This document shows, one piece after another, positions 35,690-49,947 of a DNA stretch of 64,000 nucleotides. The notes beneath the pieces are model-generated. The model worked only from the letters and a program-made list of their open reading frames with translations, was not told the DNA's origin and ran no database searches. Position 1 is the first letter of the stretch. Every line of letters begins with the position of its first letter. Origin of the DNA: Bolinopsis microptera (taxonomy: Eukaryota; Ctenophora; Tentaculata; Lobata; Bolinopsidae); NCBI RefSeq assembly GCF_026151205.1, contig NC_087079.1:3615230-3679229 (forward strand). Reading direction: 5' to 3'. Made by a program: the position numbers and the translations under genes.

Positions 35690-38600
35690 ATGAGCGCCGA
35701 GGATTCCTTCAACGCACAGGGTTTGTCCAAGCTTTACTTTCGGGAATGTTCTATTTGACTGGCAGTCTCATGGAACACTCATTTGCTCGTTATTCGAATC
35801 AGCAATGTTGTCGTTATCCTTGATACGAATATGGCCGACAAAATGGCGTTCATTTCTTCTAAAACGTTATATTATCAGACTTGCAAACGAAGGTTTTGAA
35901 GTCTGAGAACAAGCGGTTCTACCTAGATGTCAAGGAGAACAACCGGGGGAGGTTCCTCAAGATAACTGAGGTTTGTTCTTGCTGAGTTCCGTTTTCACTG
36001 TTTTGATGGTAACCACCCCCATCACGTATGAATTATGCTAAGTTGAGCTAGCATGTAAAGATTAACAAGCTGCGGCATTACTCTCCTCCATTTGGTCAAT
36101 GTTTGCGATCTGTAACCCTCATTCTAACCTTCCCAATGTTATGGGTTACACACCAGGTGATAACTCTAAACGTTGCAAGGCTAAGAAGTAGTAAGGCCCC
36201 GCTAATGTTGCTATATTCTGGCGTTACTAATCACTCAAATTTCCCTCTGAGTACGCGTTTTTTAACATACGGAATCCAGTGTACTCCAAGTTCAACCAAG
36301 CATGACACATCATAACATACCATCATTGGCCTAAAAGCATTCTATGAGGCTAATGAATATAACGCCACTTTAAAAGCTTCTCAAACTTGCTTGCTTCTGG
36401 ATCGACTCTAACCATTAAGAGATGCTTCACATCATGACATTCACTCACGTAGTATTTTGTGCTTAACTATACAATCCGTGTGTCAGGACGATCTTACTTA
36501 CATTTTGTATTTATAAACTCCTTTAAAAACGGAGAAGTGTCGCTGAATTAATTTTGTTCCCGCCAGGTCAACACGCAAGCCCGAACCAAGAACAAGATTA
36601 CTCTTGCGCTTAGTTCGGTTGAAGAATTCAGGGATTTCCTCAACATGTTTGCCGAGTTTTACAACAACTTGGGTGAGTATTTCTGGGCTATTTTATAACT
36701 TAATGTCGACAATGACCTCAGAATGATGGGGCAAATGTTCAATATTAAATTACACAGGTAAGGAATAATGTGGAATGAGATGATGAGTGCGCGCTTGACC
36801 ATCGGTCAAAGCAATCTGGTTTCTTTGTTCTCCAGCGTACGCGCCTACTCCTGCCGCCCGACTATAATTGCCCTTCGAATATCCTAGAAAGTCAAGAAGC
36901 CTAGGTCTAGGATAATCATGAATCTGAGTTTGAATGTGTAACCTAACTATTGTATTACAGCTCCTCTAAAGTTTCCTCCTGAGCACATGAGTGTAAGCAC
37001 TGTGCTGTCAACCCCATGCCAGGTGTACGCGCTTACTGCGCGTTGCGCACTAATCCCTGATGTACTTCGTATACTGTAGGCAATGAAATAATTTTACTCC
37101 CCAACTAATTTCTGAAGTTTATCAGATTAATAGGATTTTCTCGGGTGATGTCTTGCCAGATTGCAGTCTACGTTATACAGTCACGTGACCATTACTGACT
37201 CTACTCACTGGTCACATCCAAAATAATATAATTACATATTTATGCGGATTATGCAGAATATCACAGTGTTATTACTTATTATATTAGTCTGCAGTCCTCA
37301 TTTTAAATATAATACGTAGTATGCACAGCACAAATGTTAGCCGATTATTATTATCGCAAACCGATGATGATTGTTTCTCATGCCATTACCTGTGAAACAG
37401 CTTGAAAATACATCGCAGGTTTCGGTGTGGCAACCCGTATTTCACTGATAAATTAACACCTAGATATATTTTAGTGTCACTGTGTTATTAGGCTTAGGAT
37501 ACACGTTACGGTTATTTAGCTTCTTAGAATCTGGGATATTTTCATAGAACTCATGCTGGAGCACACATTTATGTTTACAAATTTGTGAGTGGCACAGCAA
37601 GGAGACGGGATGGCCTCATTTTAACCTAGTAACCCTGTTGTTAGATGATATTTTAACCTGGTAAACCTCCAGTATCTCCCAAATACCACCCCCCTGCGGC
37701 GTGTACGGAAGGTTGTTAACAATACACCCGCTAATGAGTGACAGTCTGGTGGCCCCGCATTGTGAAACAGTAAAAACTCTCTCCATATATTCGTTTGTAC
37801 AGACATTTTCAGGCAGGTGGCTACAATGGAAATTTGTCAGACATGTCATGTAACAATGTAGTGGAATATATCTGCGGAGGTAACAATTATTGTGACCATT
37901 GTGGATCCACCTACATGTATGCAGTGTATGCGCGGTGGCAGTTGATTCGTCTTCTTCGCTATAAAGTGCTCTAGCTAATGATATTAGGACTCGTAACATT
38001 TGGATACAATGTCATTTCTTGGTAAAAATTATGTACGTGATGGTCTCCCAAAAGGTTAAACATGAAAGGTAGTGTTGGAGAGTAATTGGCAGTGCTTGTT
38101 CCATATATTGCTTTAGCTGCACAGGGACTACACTGTATAAGTAACCTACACTGCACTACCAAGTTTTACACTGGGATTTTTTATACAGAATAGGTAGCAC
38201 CTTAGCTTAGTACATGCGTTATTGAACAGAGGACGATCATTGAACTTCATATTGTGTACATAATTACAAACTGTCTAAAAATACTGTCTTATACTGATAA
38301 ATGAGTTATATAACGTCATTATTTAAGGCTCGAGCAATTTTTTTTTAACTTGACCGTCATCTAAAAGTTTGGTTTAGGATTGCCTTAATGTTGCTGGAAA
38401 AATATCGATTAAAATTATGGCTGCAAGAAATCAATCAATCTATACAGCTACGTCAACTACTATGAATACCAATGATCCAACTGGAGCTATCTGTTGTACG
38501 TATAAATTTCCCGTATTTTATTGCCGATACTTGATGCCACTTTTTGTTTGCTGTACAGGAATATAATTTATGTGTAGCTCAAGAAATAATGGTGCCCCAC

Positions 38601-41600
38601 ACTTAAGAACCATCCGACGACACTTAAAGCTGCTCCATATAATAATCTTTAAGAACACCTTCTCCGTTTACAGCTTTGGCATTATTGAAGGTAAGCCGTT
38701 AGCTATACGTGTTCAATTTAAAATGGAGTGTTAAGACTTCGTAGTTCTCAGATGTATCTTATCTAACCGAAACACAAAAATAAGGCCCCTAAATTGTCCA
38801 ACTCTTTGTATTATTTGTTGTATCAGAGTTAAACAAAAGATTTTTTCAAAAGCTCAAACTTAAGCGGCCAGTTTTTTTGTGTGCAAATTGAATTTTAGTG
38901 CAAATATGAAAAAGAGACTAAAATTAGGTGCAAAACTTGAGGTCTGCCACAGCGTTCTAGCTTACTTCCCGTTCTAATTGTGCTTCATTTTTAGTTGTAC
39001 TACTTTTTTTAAATAGATTGGACGATCAACCGTCACTCTTGTATTTTTACTTTGACCTTCAAACATTTCTCACTAATATGTACACTTTGAATAAGAAAAA
39101 TAGTTATAAATTCTTCGCCACGTCTTACTATAACTATACATAAAAACATAATAATGATATAATGAGACTTAAGATCATATTTAGGTCTAACCTCCTACGG
39201 GCCACGAACCACCCTCTTAAGTGTTGAATATTGAGTCAAGTTTTTAAAACTAAGTTAAAACTAGAATTGCATTAGACGTTATCTTGACCTAATCCTTTGT
39301 ACTCTTACTTACAATAAAAATTTTACATCCAACCCTCACATTCTGAAGTTGAATCAGATCATAAGGATTTTTTCACTGATGCTACAGATTTGTCTACGTA
39401 TAAAAGCAGCCCAAAATTTGACTCTACTCACTGGAATCCAATATATATAATACATATTTTGGCGGATATGATGAATTTACAATGTTTATTACTTATTATA
39501 TTATGCGGGAGATTGAAATATAATACTATATACACACCATTTAGCCAAAATGTCACCTGTGCCTGCCACCTAAAAGCTCAATTAATCATGAGTTCTGGGC
39601 CTTTGAGAAAACAAGCACCAATAAAACTGGAGTTAGCCAGTCGTTATTAAACCCAGTCATATTTAGAATCTATGGTACACAATTAGTAAACTTTAGTCAC
39701 TCAAGGACATTATTTTATTTAATATAACCGTTGTTAATACATCACCTGTAAAACTGTTCTAATCTACCCCCCTACAAATGTTTTTAACCATCAATATCAG
39801 GCTTGTGCCTACCGATGCTGAAACATACTCTCCATATATTCGTTTAATAGTTGGCATGTAATGAATTAACAGTGCAAACAATGTAGCTATTATCGCCACC
39901 ATGGAACAAATTATTTGACATTTTGGACCACCAAAATGCATGTTATGGGGGCATATCGATTCGTTTTTCCATAAACTAGTAATACATAAACCGTATTTGT
40001 TTACATTCAATTTTGGCTAAAAAGGGAGTCAAATTATCATATAGGTGGAGGTCAATGAGTGCTGTTGGCTTTGTTTACTACAGGGTCACTGAAAATATAC
40101 CCACAAAGTTCATGGATTTTTTATAAAAATACCCTAAAAATGCATTAACAAACATCATTGCACAATGTGTAAAATTACATTGTAAATTTCTTTCTGAGCA
40201 ATGTTAGTTTATAAACTAATAATCTAACTACAGCATGTTATTTTATTGACCTAGTGTTAGGTTTGCCTTAATGTTCTGGGAAAATTCGAAAATTTGCTGC
40301 AAAAATCAACCAAAATCGTCACAAAATAAAATTTGACCTAAATTCTTTTCACATTTTTTTTTTCACAGAGATGAACTTTGATGCCATTTTTTTCAGAAAA
40401 GGTTATAATTTTGATCCAAGAATATGGTGCAAATTAAGAAATGACGCATACAGTTCTTTAATGCTTAGACAACCTTCTTTTAGCACTTTCATTATGGGTG
40501 CGTTAGCACGGTAAAATTTAGGGTGTGATTCGTAGTTCTGATGTACTTTTACCCTTTATGAACTGATATTGTTGTATTCAAGTAAACTAAATTTTTAAAA
40601 TAAAAAACACAAATAATAGTATAGTGACAAAAGATAAATTAGGCCTGTCTGTACATTTTGTTATTATTCACACGTTATAAGTTGACATTTTAGGGTTGTT
40701 TAACTGTCTCCCTTTAAAAGAGAAAAACGTACCTGATTTTTATTTCTTCAAATTTCCAAATCTTCACTCGCAAGAAAAGACTAAGCTACAGTGAAGATTA
40801 TACTTTGCGAATTTTGATTGGAGTCTTTGGTAATGAGCCCGACATAAGTTGTAAAATACTAAACAGGTAGCGGCGTGGCATGGGATGAGTGTCTCGAGTG
40901 TTATTGTGGACCACATTTACTGTAAAACGGTTAAAATTCTTCCAACCTTGATTACATTTTCGACAGAAATTCTAATCTGTGAGATTCAAACTCGATCTCG
41001 GTGGCCATTAATAGCAATAACTGTGTGGCTCTGAAAATGCACCAGGTATTGGACTCAATTTGGTGAAGCTGTTCCTCTCACTCCACCTTTTATTGTGCGT
41101 ACTGCACAGATTTTGTATTGTATCCTTGTGTTAATTTGTTACTTAGTTACTTAGTTACTGCTATTATATAACTGTGTGTTCAGATGATACTATTTTTAGC
41201 ATTAAGTTTTATTTGAACAGTTCTAGGCTTTATAGTGTATTCGGCTACTAAATCAGGCCACATATCGCGCAGTTATTGGCTAGTGTGCTCTACACGCTAC
41301 CTACGTAATCTTGGTCATGTGATAGAGCAATACGCTGTCTGTAGGCCGGGCAATAACTGCAACTGCAAAGTGCAAACTTAAACGTTTAAGTTTAATCTAG
41401 CTTAGGTATGGTTATTAAGTTTCGTTCACATTATTTGTTTTACACGAAAGTTAAACATGTGCAAACTTAACTTTGGTATGGAAATAATTAATATTTACTT
41501 GTGGGAAGTACATAGACTTTAAGCAAAATTTAGCTTTAGGGCACCCGAATTTCCGTGGACATTTAGTTGCGCTTGGACAGAAATTAATTTCCACAGTATT

Positions 41601-44600
41601 TATTTCAAAGTACGCACTCAACACTTTTGTGTAGGAATAACTTATGTTGAGTTTCGTGGCAAGTACAAATTTACAATCTTTTAAAAGCGCACTTTACGTG
41701 CACCATTAGTTTAAGGGCACCAGAAAGCAGAACTTTGAAATCCCCTCTCCGAGCTACATAACAAAATTCATACTTTCCATTAGTTAAAAACCTGGAAACT
41801 ATGGGTTGAAAACCGAACTGTGCAGTGGCAGCTGGACATTTTCCAAAATTAACATACTCGATAATATTTACCAACGTTAATCCTCAACGGGGACACACTA
41901 AAAATACCAGTCCAATTTTGGCAATATCCCAGCTTATCGTTGGAGTCTGGACACTGGAATGGTGATACAGGGACTACGAAAGGCTAGGATGGGTCTGGAA
42001 TTTCGATGAAAATCTTCTAATTTCGACCCTAAGATAATATTATGGCATTGTACTCCATAATTTTTAAACTTTAGCTCAGTCAAATCGCACCTTGAGATAA
42101 AAAACTAATGCAATACATTGTCCCATCCACACCATTCTAATTAATTAACTCCAAGATTTTAATTTAAAGTAGAATTCTTTTTGTTTTCAACATTATTATT
42201 AATCTCTTTGAATTACATTATCAAATTATAATTATATTATACTATCAAATGATTGACGATTAATCGAAACTAACTGTGTTATTGTTCCAGTTACCCAGTT
42301 ATGATAATTTGGTGAATTTTTATATACAGGATGCTCCAAAAAAACATGACATTTTTTTATAGAGTAATTTAAATGAGAAAAATATCTGATCTTCCTGAAA
42401 CTCTCCAACTAGTTAGTCTTTTCCCACAAAAGGCAAATTCCTGGAAGACCGATTACAAAATCTTTGCACGAATTTAAATTTCCGTATTTGACATTCTCAA
42501 TCAATTAGATAATTTCATGCTGGAAAATTAAAAGCCAATCAGAACATTTTGTAAAAGTTTTCAGACCCCATTGAAGCTTTCCAGCTCCATGAGGAGGCGA
42601 TTATTTTGCATGATGCCCAAATTGCCATAGCCCCAGAACCTCAATGGGAAACATGCAAGAATTGGACGATTTTTCGAAAAAAATTAAATTTTGAACCCTC
42701 TAGAATAACATGATCACAACCTTCATTCAGCTTGATATTTTGTATCAGCTATCCCAAGATATAAAGCTGTGACTATACAATAAGATAAGTGCTTTATGTA
42801 TGTACTTTTTTCTCTTTACCCCAAAAATTGAGAAGATCATGTTTTTTTACTCACCGTGATGTACATCTTGAAGAATGCTGCTCTCATCAGCTTAATTAAT
42901 TTTCTACTTTATTTCCACATAGCTTTACAGGGTGAGGAGGTTACCTATTACATTGCGCGCCGCAGCGCACTTGACACGTCACCTACTTCACTCAGCATTG
43001 CGCGCTCCCAACCACCACCAGCCTAATCCCTCCTTTGTTCTCGACACTGTACGTGACACATTGGTTATATTAGTAATATTACACTAATTCATTACTCCTG
43101 CATAATATAATATGGATTCAGAAAGTAAAGATAAGGTTAACCATTTCAAAAATGTAAATTTAGCATTTTTTGCACTTTTTGAAATGGTTTTAACCTCATA
43201 ATTCGAGGATCGAGTCGAATATAGTGAATCGCTACTCCACCTTTTTAGATAATTGTTCAAGGAACCACTGTACCAAACCTCAAGTTCAGGGGTGGATAAT
43301 TTTCTCAACTAAGGTCAATCAAGTTAGAGCTGTTAAAGTTCCATCTTTACTATTATAATGTAATAAGTTGAATTGCCAGTAAGACACAATATTTCGGATG
43401 AAATCTTCGTGGTTCTTTTATCTCATACGTCCTATAAAAGTTACATACTGTAAGTATGTCAGATAACAGTTTTAAAACATTTTTAGCGAGACTATTTAAA
43501 GAGCATTTCCGGAACGCAAGGTCGGATTTTGATCCGGTTTTTCTACTTGTTCGTCTCCAGCAGCTCTATCAAATATCATCATGTAAAAACTGAAAAAATT
43601 GATGTTTACCAGTCCAATTTTGGCAAATTCCCAGCTTATCATAGTCTGGATACTGGTGACTGGTTTGCATATGGTGATGCATAGACAATGAGGATGGGTC
43701 GGGAATTTCGATGAAAATCTTTTAATTTCGACCATTAAGATTAAATTATGGCAACATGAATTCCTCAAAAATTTCTCAGACCACCTAAAAGAGGCTATCA
43801 CTGCAAATTTTCTCAGATGGTCCTGCTGATCTCTGGCTCATTGCGCGCCGCAGCGTACTTGACACGTCACCTGCTTCACTCAGCGTCGCGCGCGCTCTCA
43901 ACCCCTACTGTGAATCACTGCCTACCCCTTCCTTTATTCTCGACACTGTACGTGACACATTGGTTATATATTACACTAACTCATTACTCCTGCATAATAT
44001 GGATTCAGAAAGTTTAGATAAACCTAATGTACATGAGAGTACCACTTGTGTTTTGGATGAAGTGGTTTACTCTCTGTAAAACTCATTCAACCTAGATACA
44101 TTATCTTGACTGGTAGGCTCGTGGAATGTACCTGTAGAATGTAGAATATAACAGGTGTGGTATATTGTGGACTTGCCCACCATCTAGCTGAAAATGAGTG
44201 ACAAAACCCGAAACCAAAACTCAAACATCGCTTTTTAATGATGTAATTAACATTGGCTGTAACATCGAATTTAACATTGTATCCTAATTATGTGCTGTAA
44301 CTTAAAATTGCAACAAAATATTGAATAATAATTCCTAAAACCACAGCCAAAAGCGAATTATATGAAGATATACAAAATGTCGAGCAAAAAATGTATATTT
44401 TTTACCCACAAGCCCATGCGGCGCGATCAAAGCTTTGACAAAATCGCTTTTAAAATTAAACATCTCGAGGGGACCCAAATTGGAACTTTTTTTGTAGGGA
44501 TGTAACCCACAAACCAAACCCTAACACTTCAGTATCACGAGCGTGCAGAAAATAAAATCATATGATATTTAAAAATTAAGTCATCTATCCAGTATGGATG

Positions 44601-47600
44601 AACCGAAGATGAGCCGTGTTATCTTTCATACCTTTTTTTCTCATAATATGTACAAGTCAATAATTGAAACCTAGTGAACTTTATCGGTTATCTGACAACT
44701 GTAAAGTTGATATATTATGTTCATATTAAATTCACACTCACATTAATTAAAGTTAACATCAAATGGTATCAGTTGCCTTGTCAGTTTTAGTGCTCATTAG
44801 CTTTGACTCCCTTTTCCTGTCCTGGCCATGACAAATTACCATTGCAAATGGTGGCTCAGTCACGTGACTGGTCACACAATGCACTAGGGAATGGGTCACT
44901 TTTGCACGTGACACACCACATGACAGCCAGACAATGTCACCTAGACCCAGAAATATGGTGCCCACTTTTGTGTCTTTGTGCGTGCGTTACCGTTTTGATC
45001 ATGAGAAATTTTGTCTCATTGACTAAGTGGAATATATCATATTAATGATATATTATGGTAAATATATACTAATAATACATTATGTTCAATATATATATAT
45101 TACATTATGTTATACCTTATATAATATGTGAATGTAAATAAGTTCCGTCCCACCAACATTATAAGAGATCTGGTCATGGAACGTTCTAGAAGACAGGTAT
45201 AGTATGGTGAGCAATGAACTTGCGCGCGCACCGCGCGTACTCAACGGAATATCATTTCTGGTCAAGATTACTCTTCTGATTTCCCGATTTTTTGATTTGC
45301 ACATGAAAAGTGCAGTGCGCGCTGCACATGTGTAATGGTGACGTGTCAGTGTCACCTTATTCCGCCTTATTCCGAACTCTACCTCTGGTGCTACAATTAC
45401 CAGCAGTTGGGAGAGCAAATGTAATGTGACCTGTGCCCTGAGACCTGAACATTGAATATATTATGAGTTTCACTTACTCTCCGCTAGTTCCTTCTTGCAG
45501 AGCTTCTGAATCTGTAGAATTCATCACCCCCGCCCCCCCCCCCCCCCCCCCCCTACTGATATTATGTGACTATTATCCCTGTATAAAACACTCAGCATAT
45601 GTTATTTGATCAAATTTAAATACCTATGTTCTATAAACTATTAAATCAGTTAAGTAAGTGTCCCATGTGCGCATAGTATTTAATTCAGTGGGCATCTTCA
45701 TTCTTAATTTCTCATTCTTTGAGTTATGTATCAAGATTTTGCCCAAATTTGGCCTGTAGGTGATATTCAAGGGCACATATTTATGATTCGTAAGAATTTC
45801 CACTTATATTACTTATAACGTCAAAAAGATCCACATATTACTCTCTAATAATGTACAATCTGCTCAAAATCATATTTCTCATTAGTATATTGAATTTGGA
45901 TTGCGATTTGGAAGATACCATCACCTACCATGAGTTACTATAGACAAAAGTTAGTTCAACAAACAAAAGTGGAAGCTCATTAAACTTGCCGCATTAAAAA
46001 AGTGGAATCTGATATTAGTGCTGCTAATAATACAGTTTCTGTTTTGAGACGTGGGCTTGGTCAATAACTAACTAAAATAAATTGACAATTTAATATTTGT
46101 CATAGTAGTAAATACTAGATATGCTGGCTTTAAACACTTTTATCTATTTATGTATATGAAAGTTTTCGACTTCACTACTCCAATTTGATTGTACACCGAT
46201 CGTTCAATTCTAAAGATCTCTTATCAAACTATCGTACCTTGCTTACAATTTCAACAGTTAAAAATTTAGTTTGTCTACATCATAATTATCCTAATAAGGG
46301 TAATTAAGTGACGTCTAGGTCTGGTAGAGGTTATAAACAGTGTCCTATTAGGAGTCCAGCGGTCTGTTTACCTGCCCATCAGCTCTTTATTTATTGCATG
46401 TTAAGCCCCCCTCAGGATTTCCGGGATTAAGCCCAGGCAATCTAACCAGTGGCTGCAAGTGGTTCCTACCCGGAAGTTTTATAATTATTCTGATTAAGAA
46501 GTCCGGATTAGATTGTTTTTCTTTCTTCGTGACTTTGTGGAGTGGTTTTCGTGTTTATTGAGTGGAAGTTTTGGAAAAATAACAAGGATGATACTTTCTG
46601 CGGTGTTGAAATTATAACGTGTACAGTTTGCCATGCAGGGAAGGTTTTTGATTTTTCTCGATTACCTTCTGAAAAATTACAAGAATGTAAGGGCAGGTTT
46701 ATACTGAATATTGCCATTAAAATGTAGATCACGCTCAACGTGGATCTTCTCAGCAACAATAAATAGTATCGCGAATACAGTATATATATATAATACATAT
46801 ACAATATGTAAAATTATATAATATATAATACAATATGTAAAATTAAAGATTATGTCTCCCTGTAAAACATCACATATTTTAGAAAATTATAAAGGGAAGA
46901 ATATTATGTAACATAAAGATAAAGGGGAGAATATTATGTAACATAAAGAATAAAGATTGTACCTCAGGTGGTATAATAATATCAGTGTATTAGGCAGATG
47001 GTACCGCAATTTCCTGAATCACAATGTGGAAACCTGTGCAGTTTACCCACCAAGTTTATCTAAAAGCTGTGATTGGTATTATTAATCGCCCTGGTGATCC
47101 TCTAGTCAGACCTGGCTTATAAATTCAAGGCTTATATTTCTAGAGATCCATATTTAATGGGTAACACGACTCCTGTCCGACAGCGATTGTCCGAAAAACC
47201 TATCTTCGGAGTAGGACAGGAGTCGCCCAATCTATTCAATGATGAGCAGTATCACGGTGCAAAACTACCCATTTTACAGATAGAAAACGTACCGACCTAG
47301 ATTTACAAACTAAAAGGTTATGTTAAAATTACATTTTATTTTTGATACCATTAAGAATTTTGATGCCAACTTTACTTGGAAGCAGTAAATAACAAGGGAT
47401 TGCTGCGAGGAGTTCCTTTATGTGGTCCGTCAATCTTATAGATGATGGATCGTGTTAATTGTATACCAATTATACTGACTAAAGCAGTAGACTGAACGAT
47501 TTTTTTTTCTTTAAGACGGTTTAAAAGCTCATTTTCACTATGAGAGCGTTAGAATTATCTCCAAACGCTCAAACGGTAATTTCATTCTGTTCCAACTTTA

Positions 47601-49947
47601 GAGGATGTGCAGCCTAGCCTATCGCAATCGATTATGAGCCGCTCGACAACAATTTACAGTGGCCAGCTCAATGTACGATGTGGGATAATTTCGATTCGTT
47701 TAGCGTATATTTTAGGTCTTATTCGACCAATCGATTTTCTGTGGTATTATAATTATATTGCCGACCTAAGATGTAGATCCTACAGAATTTCGGTATTTGT
47801 ATTTCCTAGTTTCCAAGCCTAACAAGCCTAGGTTCCAAGCTGTTGCCGGACTCGCTTCCTGCAGAAATGTGCCTCCCCGCTTTGAGTTATACCGACTGTT
47901 TGGATATGTCGAGTGTCGAAGCCCCTGAAATTCATCTGTGTATTAACTGTATCAGGATCTATGTCGACATATCTTGCATCAAGATTGACAAGTCAAGGCT
48001 AATAGGCGTTTTTGAATGCAATAAAATAAAAGCAACATTTCTCTCCATTTAAAGAGGTATTAATGTGATTTGTGATCAAAGTTATGCTCATGACACTGCT
48101 GACTGCTGACTGCTGACCGCTGTAACGAAGAAAAGCAGCCCTCGTAGAAGTATGGGCGTGTCATTTTAAGTGACAACTTGTGAGAGTGAGAAGTCTTTAG
48201 GATAGGTAAGTGTTGACGGTGAGAATGGGGGCCATACATTTAGGGAGTTCTCACTTCTCGCTCTCTCTCAGACATTTCCGTTATAGATAACGTGTGTTTT
48301 AACACCTACGCCACCATCAGCCATCTTCCCGCCCTAAAATGTATCTTTGTGGTATAATCATTAATTTGCCGAAATGTGTGGAAACAAGTGCAGCACTACT
48401 TGCAATTTCTATAGTTTTATCGAGTTTTATGGTCAAATTTACACCAACTTATAGTCACAGGCAACTCTGCGGTGAGAACTTTACATGTTTCTGTACCAGT
48501 GCGCGCCACGAATCTCATGTGCATGTACGGCGGCCGCGGTAATGTTTTTATGGTAAAATGCGATTTCTCGGACCGTTTTTAGTCATTTTAGCGCCGCGCG
48601 CAGCAATAAGTGTTGTATGAAGGATCCCTTCAGTTTACACGCTGAATGTGTATAGTTTGTTGTCTGCTTTGCAATGTGTACTTTCTGGTTACTGCAAGTT
48701 GCAACCACTTTGTTATTAGTTCTGACACACATATTCTCATTTCAGGCCCAACCCCGGCTATTACAACTCGAGATGGAAAGTTGAAAAGGTGAGGTGGCAA
48801 TTTGTTTTAAACGGAGTTCGATGGTTCTAGATTTCCAGAAAATATGGTATTTTCTAAACCACATAGAAAATTCAAAATTACCAACTTGAGTCAGTATAGA
48901 TGATAGTAATTCACGTGCCTAAACAATTGTAAACTTTCATACACTGCATACGTACCACTCCGTACGGGTCATGGCCATTATAAACCACATCAACATTACG
49001 GATATTCATTGTTCTGATTAGTAAAGTTGTTATTTACAAAGAAAATCACGTTTTACAATACTGAGGATGTCACGAATATCACGTTTTGGCTCCACAAGTT
49101 TCGATTACTTTGTCGCCTCACCCGATCTAGCAACTAACACACGGCTCACTGACAGTGAGTTTATGAAGAAAGACGACAAGAGGTACTTCCTGGATCTGAA
49201 GGAGAACAGTCGAGGCAGATTTTTGAGGGTTAGTCAGGTGGTCAGATATACTCGGCAACATGTTGCCTTCCCTGCTATTCTTCTCATTGAACTGAGGAAC
49301 GCTATCAATGAGGTCAGTTGTAATCTACTAATTTGATTAACCAGTTCCAATTTTGTTGATGATCTTTCTAGATTACCGATAATATCCAGCACTTCTAATT
49401 CTGCCTATCGAGTATAGGATACAATTTTAATCGTAACACCCCTCAAAAACGCTATCAAATCAGCCCAAAGTTACAAATATCGCTCCGTCTTACACGGCAC
49501 TGTACAGGTGATTGAAGAGTTTGGTGGTGATGATGGAGAAGGTGCACAGAACTCCTTGCCCCAATCCAGAGAGTGTAAAGTCGAACAGAAGAAGTTTTAC
49601 TTTGATGTTGGAAGAAATGATCGGGGTGTATTCTTAAGACTGACGGAGGTAATACAGACTTTTCAGCAACGTGTTTTGTTATTATCGTTCCCATGTATTT
49701 TCTTGCCCAGAATAGTTGTCAATCGATTGTTCATTAATTTTGATAACATTTACAGGCGAAGAACAACTTTAGACAGAATATAACCATCCCAAGAAGCGGT
49801 TGGAAGCAAGTTCGAGATATTTTAGACGAGTTTTGTAGGTACGAAGAGAACGGTGCCGGTGGGTACAGCACGTTCCCGATAACTGACGAGCCATCCGGGC
49901 CTACCTCCCCAGTATTCTACAAAGATCCTGCTGAGGGAGAGTATTAA
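35690..49947 (+). CDS. PURA-like: PUR-alpha-type single-strand nucleic-acid-binding protein, seven exons
   Basis: Exons 35690-35720, 35879-35970, 36567-36672, 48746-48788, 49156-49312, 49508-49648 and 49756-49947, all with AG/GT borders and compatible phases, give 253 codons. Three PUR repeats are visible. Repeat I carries KRFYLDVKENNRGRFLKITE and EEFRDFL. Repeat II carries KRYFLDLKENSRGRFLRVSQ and LIELRNAINE. Repeat III carries KKFYFDVGRNDRGVFLRLTE. PUR proteins bind purine-rich single-stranded DNA and RNA, acting in transcription and mRNA transport. Repeat III mediates dimerisation. The first exon encodes only ten residues plus one base (MSAEDSFNAQ), lacking the Gly-rich N-terminus of vertebrate PURA. 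The tail is short and lacks the Gln/Glu-rich end. Intron 3 is about 12 kb. Orthology to PURA, PURB or PURG cannot be split here. Confidence 0.92.
36673..39330. other. PUR intron 3, first part; older duplicated block
   Basis: Noncoding DNA. 37190-38480 is related to 39410-40330 further along the same intron (shared TATTACTTATTATATTA and GCCTTAATGTT), an old tandem duplication. Frames at 37616-37999 and 37621-37806 (-) are not supported. Confidence 0.5.
39410..40330. repeat. second copy of old intronic duplication
   Basis: Diverged relative of 37190-38480. Similarity is patchy, with the best-matching patches at each end. No gene seen. Confidence 0.5.
40331..41907. other. PUR intron 3, nothing specific seen
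   Basis: AT-rich DNA with poly-T stretches; no repeat or frame I can support. Confidence 0.4.
41908..43090. repeat. intronic duplication, copy 1
   Basis: Two separate blocks in this interval recur in the same order at 43605-44010: one starting CCAGTCCAATTTTGGCAA, and one with GCGCGCCGCAGCG, TTGACACGTCACCT and CTGTACGTGACACATTGG. The spacing between blocks differs between the copies. Confidence 0.8.
43133..43196. other. hairpin, about 20-bp stem
   Basis: AGGTTAACCATTTCAAAAA pairs with TTTTTGAAATGGTTTTAACCT across a loop of about 24 nt. It is the size of a small fold-back element or pre-miRNA-like hairpin. It is present only in duplication copy 1. Confidence 0.5.
43605..44010. repeat. intronic duplication, copy 2
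   Basis: Second copy of the paired blocks seen at 41908-43130, ending CATAATATGGATTCAGAAAG in both. Confidence 0.8.
44011..48745. other. PUR intron 3, last part, with a short MITE and a C-homopolymer
   Basis: Mostly AT-rich noncoding DNA. It includes a run of C at about 45536-45553, AT microsatellite at 46780-46850, a 59-bp hairpin element at 47167-47225 with ends CGACTCCTGTCC / GGACAGGAGTCG, and a small GACTGCT repeat at about 48095. Short frames at 46542, 47607 and 47843 (+) have no supporting features. Confidence 0.5.

Noticed and set aside
37616..37999. Cys-rich 127-codon frame in PUR intron 3, with a weak relative at 39759-40010
   Set aside because: The duplicate does not preserve the frame, so coding is unlikely.
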